Positions 45,191 through 55,300 of a DNA stretch of 64,000 nt are shown one piece after another. Origin of the DNA: Bactrocera neohumeralis. Its lineage: Eukaryota > Arthropoda > Insecta > Diptera > Tephritidae. A program made the position numbers and the translations under genes. Below the pieces are notes generated by a model. It had not been told where the DNA came from and made no database searches. It saw nothing but the letters and a program-made list of their open reading frames with translations. The DNA lies in contig NC_065921.1 in NCBI RefSeq assembly GCF_024586455.1, positions 12,369,401 to 12,433,400 on the forward strand, read 5' to 3'. Positions within the stretch are counted from its first letter, which is position 1; every line of letters starts with the position of its first letter.

Positions 45191-45309
45191 GTGTTGATTG
45201 CCCGAAGAATTCGAATATAGAAATTTTTGCGTTTATACTTCGCTGTTTATGTTATTTAATCGTTTAAAATTTTGAGTACATTATCAAGCAATAATCTGTG
45301 AAAGGCTCT

Positions 45310-46190
45310 CACAACATGTAGGGACCAACGTCCGGTGTGTTTAACGTGGGTACCTGTTGTCGACAGCCTTACCCCACGGCGCTCAAAAGCACAGCGGATA
45401 AAATCAATGCATTAATCTGCGCCCTGATGCTAGGCATGTTTAGTACCAATTGGCAGTGTGGAATGGACACACTAACTTCTGCCGTGCTTTGGGTCCGGCA
45501 CCCGGTTGCAAGGCAACTCCACATTCAACTGACAAAGTCAGCTCTTCCCGCATTAGGGTTTTAACCAGCCACCACGATACTCCCCGAGGGTCCAGTCCGC
45601 ATGAGCAGGTTGGAGTAAACTCCAAGGCCTCCTGCTCCCCGTGGTACCAGAATTAAGTCTCCAGTCAGACCTCGTAGCCGAAGCTACGACCAGTTGAGCT
45701 TCCAGACGGCTCTGGACTGGTGGCCAGGGTTTGGACCCCTTACACGCATCACAAACACGCACCACTCATACCGAATCTAACCCTAATTCTCAGCAAACCG
45801 CCTTCGCCGCTAAAACAATTCACGCGCAAACGACCCTAACTGTTTGGTATTCCGACTAGTGGAGATCACACTACTAACATCTAATCGTCCAGCTAATCTC
45901 CATACCACCCAGATCCCTAATGTCCGAGTTCATCAGGCATTCAGAAATTAAATGCGCCCAATCTTCTACCCCCGCCACAAAAACAACCCGACCTATCCGA
46001 TTGGTGCCTTTGAAGCAGAAAACCCAGACTCAGACAAAATCTGAAGTCTGGGTTATCCTCAAGGAACTCAGCGTCCCGAATGTACTCGTAGGTCACTCGG
46101 CCGTTAGGACTATTGTCCCATTGTTCTTGCCACCTACACCTAACCCTATCATCTAGAAGCCTCTTGCTCCCTAGAGTAGGGACCAATGAG
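45310..46190 (-). mobile_element. R1-like LINE 3' end
   Basis: From 46186 on the minus strand: RCRWQEQWDNSPNGRVTYEY, then FRFCLSLGFLLQRH and, after a one-base frameshift, EDWAHLISECLM. This is the conserved tail of R1-group non-LTR reverse transcriptases (W..RW..S..GRVTY, SLSLGFLLTGHGSLN, EDWEHVLxxCP). About 600 bases of GC-richer 3' sequence follow down to about 45310. The phrase TAGGGACCAA occurs at both outer ends and may mark a duplication. The composition differs from the neighbours. Confidence 0.7.
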
Positions 46191-46704
46191 TTTAAGCCAA
46201 CTACAAAAGACCATTCGTTTCTTTTGATAACTTTATTTAAGGCAGAAATTTACGAGCGACGAAACCATTATTGATTCATATTTAACAAATAATTATCGGG
46301 CTTTAGAGTTTTTAAATTGCCCTCAAAGATGTCTAAATGCTTAAGTATACCTACCGTTAATGAATTTTATTAGTTTTAAAAATTTCGATTACTGTGCCAT
46401 ACTCTGGCAATCTGTAAGCCGAATATTAAAATATACTATAGTCGAAACTAATTTCTTCCGTTTCGGATTAGATAAGAACGCTACTAAAAAACGCGAGTGT
46501 ACTTTTTAATATTAGCACTATCTCCCCACGTTTTAAGTGATAAGAAAATGTGCAAAATCTTTTGTTATTATTTTGTTTGAGTCATAAGCAACAATTATTG
46601 ATATGTAATATATATATACATATACACAAATATATGTATGTGTATATGTAGTTCTCAGAAAGTTGATAAAATATATTATTTCATATCTCAGCACGCTCAG
46701 AATG
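46191..46704. other. Short intergenic, upstream of the secreted-protein gene
   Basis: AT-rich, with a TATATACA/TGTATATG microsatellite at 46600-46650. No exon was seen. Confidence 0.4.
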
Positions 46705-46710
46705 TATAAA
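46705..46710 (+). promoter_or_regulatory. TATA box of the MBF2-like gene
   Basis: TATAAA lies 79 bases before the ATG at 46789, in TGTATAAAACC, leaving room for a start site near 46735 and a 5' UTR of about 50 bases. Confidence 0.6.
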
Positions 46711-46788
46711 ACCAAAGAAACTTTCTTCAAAGCAAATAGTATCGTGTAGCCATCAATGGGTAGTGCATTAATTAATTAAAATTCGAAA

Positions 46789-47223
46789 ATGAGAATTATA
46801 CCGTCGGTTTTTGTACTCTTTGCCGTTATCGGTGTCGCATATTCGGCGAGTTCTGTTTGGGGTACGGCAAACAGCACGGACGCCGTTATATACCAGAAAA
46901 ATATAGTTCACCCCGGTGTACCGAATGTTGTGCAGACATTTTTCTTCAGCATACCAGATTCGGTGGGTTGAGTGAAATTAATACCATTTACTTTTGTTCT
47001 AATTGATGGGATTTTCATTTTCTTCTTGTACTTGTAGTACCAAAGTAATAGCCGTGTAATTAGCTCTATTCGTCTGGACGATGAATTTAAAAATACCACA
47101 GGTCCAACTAATACCTTGATTTCTGGTGGACCTAGTTGGACTTTTGGTATTGTGCAAATGGTAACTCAACGTAGTTATGGTTTAAATGTCACCGTCGTTG
47201 TTTATGGTAAATACGTGCTATAA
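46789..47223 (+). CDS. Small secreted protein, MBF2 / salivary-secreted-peptide type
   Basis: Two exons, 46789-46962 and 47038-47223, joined in phase 0 across a 75-base GT-AG intron, give 119 residues. A hydrophobic signal peptide (MRIIPSVFVLFAVIGVAYSA) is followed by VWG, a variable part with KNIVHPG, PNVVQTFFFSIPDS, then SIRLDDEF, the GGPSWTFGIVQMVTQRSYG segment and a final VVVYG. The WG start, the GG..W/Y core and the V.YG end are the pattern of the insect MBF2 (PF15868) family, small extracellular proteins often expressed in salivary gland, fat body or cuticle, with no settled molecular role. A TATA box sits at a normal distance upstream and AATAAA overlaps and follows the stop (47222, 47239). 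It lies between the two troponin C genes on the opposite strand. The family call is from motif memory. Confidence 0.8.
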
Positions 47224-49219
47224 TAAACAAATATAAATAATAAAAGTTGATTTCTGAACATTTTTATTTGATTCTTTTTCTTCTTGAGTACTACAGCGTT
47301 TAGAAACTCTATAAATATCACCTGATCAAAGATGACGCAGACTGAAAAAAATCTCATTTTTGGAAGGTTACTCCCTTGAGTATTGAACAGTTTTGACGTT
47401 ATGTTTATAAGCCTACGTCCCGTTTTGATGAATGTAGCGTCATCAGCAGTCCGTGTCAAATTTGATAACAAGGCATGTGTGGGTTATAGGTCGTTGCCTC
47501 CTTTTAAACTCGTACTGGATAAAAACTAATGAATTGTTCCTCTTTTCGTATGGTTCTACAAAATGAGGCCGATTTATAATGAGTTTACCAAAACACTCAT
47601 TACTAGAATTATTTTATGAGTTTTTTTCGTAAATGTTTTGAAGACGCTGAATCTGTCGACCAATCATTCAATATTTCTGCAACTTGAAGTTATTTTTTCA
47701 GATTTTTCTCACAAAATCAACTGCTTGTGTAGGGTAGGTAGGGAATAATTTAGTGATATTTTGACAGTACCTTTCATTATTGTCAACTGGTACTTGGTGA
47801 TGGTGATCATAGCTGTAAGGGGATAATTCGAATACCAATTTGTATCAGACAAATATTTATAGATTTCAACAGACTAAAGCTAAATCCCTCTCCTGTTCTA
47901 TTGAAGCTGTAGTCAAAAATAAGGAAAGAAGAATGGATGTACTGAGAAGTAGAAAACAATTTAAAAGACCTCATTGTAAATAGTTACACTCTTTGTTATT
48001 TAAATACTGTTCATTGCCACTTTAAACGCAGCCTTCATTTCCACAGAAATACCAAGAACAATTAAATGAGGTTCAAAAAATATTTTTTCTACCATACCTT
48101 AGTAAAAAAATAAATATATGTGCATACATATGTATATATACAATTATACGAAAAATTTGCATCTTTCTCGTATAAAAGTTCCAACATGGCTTATTGAAAA
48201 CGCCAAGTGATCGTCGGCAATTTGTCATGTCGATTGCCCAAAATAAAATACTCATAAAAAATATTTATGATGTTGCCACGCCAGTTAAGCGAAGACTACC
48301 TCACATTGACCAGCAGCAATAGTGGCGGAAATCGAAGAAATGTGTGTGTCACAAAGCGTTCTGCAGATAGCACTACCAAATAACAACATTGCACTCGCGC
48401 GTCACTGAATTATGGTCGCAAGAAATATTCTTCGCACTGCAATCAAATAAATGCACTTGCGTTCTTTGCGCATGTTACCAGCACACACAGTATTTGGTGC
48501 ATATATGTATATTATATGCACATTCACATATGCATGTATATGTGTATGTTTGTATGTTGTATGTGTGTATGTCTTTTGGTATTCGCAGCTAATAAAGCAG
48601 AAAGCTTGTAAATCACTGCTGCAAGGCACATTAGTAGAAGAATGTCGCACTGCTTTGTTGTTATGGCTAGCCAGCTAGCTGTTGGCATCATGTTGCATCA
48701 ACATTAATAAAATAAGAGCATGCTCACACTCTTGAAGTCATTCCTCTTAACTGCAAATTATTTGAAAAAATTTCCTCATTTCTGAACTCCTGGGAGTGTT
48801 CACAGGGTATAACTAAATAATATAGGTAACCATTAGTGGAATGTTAAGGAGGGAGGAAGAAGATTAGACCTTTCTCATTATCTTATGCAGATTAAAAATG
48901 ATAACTTGTCAAGCAACGTCATTTGTAAGAAAGATAATATGCGGATCCATTATATTTTTGACACATTTTTAAGAAATATCAACAAACAAACAAATAACAC
49001 CAGTTAATAACTTGTGAGTCGTTAAATCAACTCTAGAAATGCGTTGACTCGAAAAAGTTAATAAAAACAGTGCTAGAATATCATTGATATTTATTTTGGA
49101 TCCACTCAACACATTTTGGTCAATGTTTTGTGCATGAAGCGTGCCATTGGAAACTCGTACCAAGAAATCTACATATTTTGTAAAAATTACGTCGAGTTTA
49201 GATCACCAAAGAGATGCCT
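47224..49219. other. Intergenic, no gene recognised
   Basis: Unassigned AT-rich sequence. 47300-47620 may hold an old transposon, but no motif is clear. 48490-48580 is a TATG/CACA microsatellite that creates paired frames on both strands. Confidence 0.4.
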
Positions 49220-49680
49220 GATACCATAGTTGAGGACTATACATTCATCAAACGCAACACAGGTGACGAGAATTGGATTTGACGTCGGAACAGTCCAACA
49301 ACTTAGTGAATGGCAGTTAAAGGCAAATGTTATGTTCTTCATTTTCATTGATTCCCGTGGTGTGGTTTACCATGAATTTGTTCTAAATGGTCAAGTTTTC
49401 AAAAAGTAATACTGGTTGCCCGTTTTGAGGTGTTTACGAGCGTCATCGTTCAGCCACTGTATTCGCCGGATTTAGCTACCTAATACTAATTTCCGCTTTT
49501 GAAACTAAAAACTTAATCAATTGAAAATTCGTTAGCTGAGGCTATAAGGCGTTAGCCTTATAATAAGAGTCTTGAAAATTTTAATAACTATTGGCATACT
49601 TGTACTATCAGCTCAAAGAGAGCATCCTTTGAATCTTATAACAAAGTGTTTAGTTAAAACAAGTGAAACTCCTTTTTTCG
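49220..49680 (+). mobile_element. Decayed mariner fragment
   Basis: Plus-strand pieces: GDENWI (first catalytic Asp region), VGTVQQLSEWQLKANVMFFI, SRGVVYHEFVLNGQVFKK and, later, QPLYSPDLAT. Order and spacing fit a mariner with an internal loss between HHEF and YSPDLAP. Confidence 0.65.
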
Positions 49681-50495
49681 TGCAGACTTTAGTTAGATGA
49701 TAGAACGATCGTACCAACGAAAATATTGTGGCCAAAACTTAGTCATGGCTCTTTATGACTCACTTTTGCATTGGACTTCATGAGACGGTTGTTAGAATTT
49801 TTCGGTGTCACTGTTTTGCTTATAATGGGTAATCCTAGTAAAGGAACATTTTTCAGTCGTCTTTTTTTGACAGATCACGCGTGAGTCGTGTCAAGCTGTC
49901 ATGTTATTCTTGTTCAGTATTATTTGGCATTTCATCATGGAAATCTATATTCGTCATTCCAAAAAATACGGTATACCAACACTACAACTTTCTCGAAGTA
50001 AAATTGTTTCTAATATGAAAGAATCTACCGCACTCTTATCTCATGAAGATTTGACTGCCGTCCCATTGTTCATGGGTACATTGTGGGTAGGGTTTGAGAA
50101 TATTTTAACCGCTAATAATGTCTTTGACTTGAAAAAAAGTGTTTGCCTGACAGACGTAATCCGAAACGAAATGTCTTTTACACATTTCCTTAAAATTTTC
50201 GTTGGAAGAAGAAAACTTTATTCTGAACAGCTTTAGAAATTCGGAATCCAAAATAAATTAATATGTTCTCATTATTTTTACGATGAACACAAAATTTAAT
50301 TTTTTTGAACTTTCATATCGTGCGGCTAGTTAAAAAAATGGGATCTTTGGATTCCCCGAAAATTATTTGGATAGTACGATTTTGGGTGCGCGATATCTTT
50401 GAAGCCGAATTGAAGACGTATATTTGCGCTCCAAAAATATCTAAATATCTCCGCTTGTAAGTGATTTGCGCTTATCAGAGCTTTCGTCAAATTTA

Positions 50496-50568
50496 AGCTT
50501 TTACTTCTAATACAAATTGACTATTAGAGTAAAAGCTGGATAAGTTGGAAGTATTAGAAGTAAAAGCT
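50496..50568. repeat. Perfect 18-base inverted repeat with a third partial copy
   Basis: AGCTTTTACTTCTAATAC at 50496-50513 is the exact reverse complement of 50551-50568. A third, slightly different copy in the right-arm orientation (CTATTAGAGTAAAAGCT) lies between them at 50521-50537. Confidence 0.85.
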
Positions 50569-51333
50569 GCGTCTGGAATCTCTGGAAGCTTAACTCCGAT
50601 CATATGCATATCCATTTTTCTCAAGCAATTTTCAAAAATCAAACAACTTATTGCCAAACCACAAATCATTTTAGTTTTACCAGATTTTATTTCAAATCGC
50701 TTTTATTTACTTTATTATTATTTTTTTTTACGGAACTCCCAAAACATCCATTGAATACATATTTTACAATTTTCATTCTTTTTTTTTGTTGTTGGTTTAA
50801 TGTTTTTTGTTTTCTTCTCTTCATTGTGTAAATTTGAATTTAGATTTTTTTATTTTTATTTTGGTTTTGTGGTTCTAAAATTCGTTGTTGCTGTTGACAT
50901 TCATGGTTCATTGGTTTTGTTGTTTTATTTATAAGCTGCGCTTATTTTGTTTACTTGCTTTTTGTTTAAAAAACAATTGTTGTTTTTTGTCTTTGTTTCT
51001 GTAGTTGTAATTCGAGGTTGAAATTGAATTACTCGATTTTCGAATTTATTTTTGTAAATTTGCTTTGTTTTTGCGGTTTTATTTGAAATTTTTATTTGAA
51101 GTTGGTGGAGTCAAGTATGTTTTCATTAAATAACGTGTAGTTTATAGCTTAAATTACTAAAAAAAGGAGTTTTATAGGAAACCTTTGTATCAATAACGGC
51201 ATATCCTTGCGATGTAAGTGTGTGTGTTGTAGTAAATGTGTACTTACACGAGTATTTACTTCATTCATATGTATATATTTCCTCTAAGTGTATTGGCATA
51301 TACATACATATTGCATAATATGATAGTAAATTG

Positions 51334-51358
51334 TAATAATAATAATAATAATAATAAA
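51334..51358 (+). repeat. AAT microsatellite
   Basis: About eight consecutive AAT/ATA trinucleotides, uninterrupted. Confidence 0.9.
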
Positions 51359-52053
51359 ATTTCACGAACAATTGAACAATAGATAATAATTTTTTTCACA
51401 TAACAACATTAACATTTGAACAGAAAAACAAATTATTTAACAATAATTTAGAGACTTTCTTGAAAAAAACACATTTTTTTGGCTACGTAAATGTATAAGT
51501 ATGTATTAAAATGCATATACGTAAATATATATACGCGTTGTTGTTGTAAAACTTAGTTTAAACTTAGTAGACTTTCTTTCTTGTTTGGTTCAATTACGAC
51601 GAGCATTGCAAAAAATTAATTTATATTTAATTTAACTTTAACTTGAATAATGTATATATAATTTTTTATTATATTTATTTAACAATAATTGTTTAGAAAC
51701 TTGTTACTCCGCATTATAGTTACACATCGCATGGCGCACAACCCAGTAAGCAGTTGTGGCCAGACAATGCGACGGCGCAGTTGATAAAATATTTAATAAT
51801 TTTTGGTAATTTTGTAAAATAAAAACAATAAAAATGTTTGTATTCATAATGCATGCATGTTATTTTATTTATGTTCATGACTTATGTGAGTATTGGGTGT
51901 TGAGTCACAAGCCCTTGACTTGGTATGCAATGTGTACATACAAAATTGGTTTGATAGTTGCACGAAAAGGGACGAAAACATTAATGTATTTAACAATTTT
52001 CTCTATAACATAAGGACAAAACAGTTAAGTTGTATTATATATATATGTACTTT

Positions 52054-52059
52054 TTTATT
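52054..52059 (-). terminator. Candidate poly(A) signal for the TpnC41C-type gene
   Basis: AATAAA on the minus strand about 260 bases after the stop at 52315-52317. The 3' UTR would include the TG/CA tract at 52185-52203. Further hexamers downstream could also be used. Confidence 0.4.
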
Positions 52060-52314
52060 AAACAATAACTTAATGGACTTTACTTTTAATGGTTGCTTTT
52101 CTTTTGTTGATTTAAATATATATATGTGTTTTAAATATTTTAACAAAAATTATAACAAAGATTAATCATAACTCTGTTTGACGAGCGTGTGTGTGTGTGT
52201 GTGAGTGTTGTTCCATTGTTGTTGGCATTTTTGGTTTTTGTAAAATACTACATATTCCGTAGGTAAAGATTTGCGGCCATATAAATGGAGCAGCGCCTGC
52301 GTAGTATTTACTGC

Positions 52315-55300
52315 TTACTCGCCGGTCATGACCTCCATGAATTCTAAGCAAAAAGAAAAAAAAAATTTTAAATACATTTTTTACTAATTATGCAAAGAAA
52401 AACAACTTACCATCGAAATCAACCGTTCCTGAGCCATCAGAATCGATTTCCTCAATCATCATGTCCAAATCGTCATTGGTCAATTTATCGTCCAATTCAC
52501 GCAGAATCTCGCGCAGCACACCGGTTGTAATGTAACCGTTACCCTCTTTATCGTACAAACGGAATGCCTCTTTCAGTTCGGCTTGCATCGCTTCGGCGTC
52601 CTCCTCAACGAGGAAACGCGCCGCCAATGTGGTGAATTCTTCGAACTCAATTTGTCCCGAACCATCCTCATCGACTTCGGCGATAATTTCGGCCAACATA
52701 GCATCGTCCAATTGATGGCCCAACATGCTTAGAATGGTGCCCACCATGGTGGTGTTGATGTAGCCATTCTTTTCGGCATCGAATGCGTTGAAAGCATTAC
52801 GCAAGACTGTGGAAAGATATTGGAGGAGGTTTTAGTAAAGTATAGGAAGGCTTAGGACTGAAGGGGATGACTGAGAGATGAAATGTGTTTTGTTTTGAAG
52901 TTAAGTTCTAGGAGTTAAGATCCCACATAATAGGTGTATGTTCCATAGAACCCTTGTCTACATTTTTGTATTGATACTAAACAATATATAATTGTGTACG
53001 TATAGCAACGGGAATCAAGAAAGAGCAGGGAGCATTTTTTTATCATTGCAAGAGAGCCTAAAGAGCCTCTGTCGATTTTGGATATTTACGAAGATATGCG
53101 CCTCGCTGTAGATGGTTTAAGGATAAAAGTATAAATATTGGGTAAGCCGCACGAATAGAATACTCTGCTAAAAAATATATGGTAGACACAAACTTTGATT
53201 CTGACACTTGGTTTGACAGTAGCTTAAGAGTTTTACATATATATTTACGGGTTTCAAAAAATCGATTTTTATTGTCTTATTAAATTCTACAACATCTCTA
53301 GAATATTGTCCTAAATTGTATTAGTCGATCCAAGTAATAGTTTCGAAGATGCAGCCTTGAGAACTTGTGCGCTCGAGGCTATGCAGGTGTGTGCATTTTT
53401 TAAACGCGCTTTTCTCGAAATTGTGTTTGAAGTCTGTTGGCAAGATTTCCCGAGAACGACTCAACCGATCTTCATGAAATTTTACACAGGTCTTTGAGAT
53501 ACAATTTTTAAAGACTTGGACGAAGGGAAAAAATTGTTGAAAAACCGGATTTTTACCCGAGGAAACCCGTGTAGCCCCTTAAGTTTCGAAGCCGAACCCG
53601 CAACGGAGACCACGGAGATTAAATTTGTGTGGCTGAAACATTTGGTTTCGTAGTTATTCTTTTAGGAAAATATTAATAGCCACTCCATATTTATAAAGCT
53701 TCCCTAACAAGGGAGAAATACTTGTAAAAAGAGCGGAAAAAGAGCAGTTCTTTACACAGGTGATACTATCAATAAATAATAGCTTTAACTAAGTGCATAA
53801 TATGTCACTAAATTTCTATATTATGAAATTTTGATATAATTGTAGCAATTTAAGTGTCGCCAAAGGCCCTGAACATTAGCTAAATAATGCTGTCTCATTC
53901 ATTTTTGTGGCGAGAATTGAAAGTTTAATGCTATGACATAAATTTGAAAGTCCACTTTTGCTTGCTTTAAAGCTATCTATATATACGTTTATGTATATAT
54001 ATATCATATGCAAATGAAAACCGCCAGACACGCAATGCCTAAGCAAATAGTGCACCCATTGCATTAGCAACTAGTTAAGCATATCAAAAGCCGAACTACT
54101 TCTCGACAATCGCTAAGTATTTGCATGTAAATTTGTTTTTCTTCCAAGCAAACGCAGCATGTAGCCGCCAATAAACAGAGTACAAATACATTTATATTTT
54201 CCTTTCCAATATTGGCTTTGCTTATGCTTTTGTGAGAGAGCACTTTCGGTGGAGCTTTCATCATAAAATTTTTCTAATCACGTGCGTAGGCGTTTACTGA
54301 CACATTTTGTGGCATGTGGCAAACGTCATGCGGTGCCGGTGACTGTTTACTGCCAACCCACCTCGTGCAACCTAGGCGGAAATATTGGGTATTGCAATGA
54401 TCGCGTGTGTTGGCAGTTTTGTCAGCCGCTTTAAGATTATGCGCTACTTGTTTGCCATTATCGCGATTCAACAGCGCGGCGCCAGCGCACCAGCACAATA
54501 AAATACCGTTCGACAAACAAAAGAGTCGGGGCCATGCGATGTGTGGGCATTTGAAATTATGCTGTGTCTTTTGGAATTACTATACTCTTTTGAACAGGTG
54601 TTGATGTTTTGAAATGCTCTAAGCTGTTGGCCAACTTTATGACAGCGGCGTATGAGTGAGGCGTAAAGTAGATGTCTGTATGGGCTTCTCAGCTATGCAA
54701 TGGTGATACTTACGCTCGATTTGGTCTTTGGAGAGTTCGTCCTGAAATTAAGAAAAAATATTTTATTAGTTTTAGCATTTAGATTAGAGGTTGGTATCAA
54801 CACTAAGGATGAAAATAGAAGAATTAGATTGGAAAGAAAAAATTTTGGTACTTAACTGTACTTTCTCTATAAGTTACAACCACAATTTTCTTAAATAATA
54901 AATAAAATATATATAAATCTATATAACTGTTCTGATTTATCAGTGCTTCGACAGAGCATGTTTGATAGGTAAAGGGACCTATACCTTTTAGGGAGATGCC
55001 CTTTATGAGCAGCCTTTTATGGGTGGATATTACCTATAAGTTTGCCATTGCTTTCTACGAGACAAATACTAATATTAAAGAAATATTTTTGATATTAGTA
55101 GTCAGCTGAGGCCAATCTTAATTTCTGGAGAGCATATCTCTGGCCAAGGTAATCAATTGCAGATCCAAAAAACGAAAATACTTGAAAGTCTTCGGTAAAT
55201 GGACTATAAAATGTTTTATAAACTTTACTCTGAAATTCTATTTGTTATAAAGGAACTAAACAGGCTGTATTAAGTTTGCCAAATTTGTAACAGCCAAAGA

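Larger units (their letters stand above)
49681..52053. other. AT-rich intergenic downstream of TpnC41C
   Basis: A 111-codon frame at 49901-50236 does not match a family I can name. 50700-51110 is T-rich, with runs of TTTTGTTG. An AAT microsatellite lies at 51334-51358. The region up to 52.05 kb may include distal 3' UTR of the TpnC41C-type gene. Confidence 0.4.

Noticed and set aside
48389..48678. Paired frames on both strands near 48.5 kb
   Set aside because: A TATGTGTG-type microsatellite explains them; no splice or family evidence.
49901..50236. 111-codon frame considered as a small gene
   Set aside because: It follows a mariner fragment, looks like decayed transposon or chance sequence, and has no recognisable motif.
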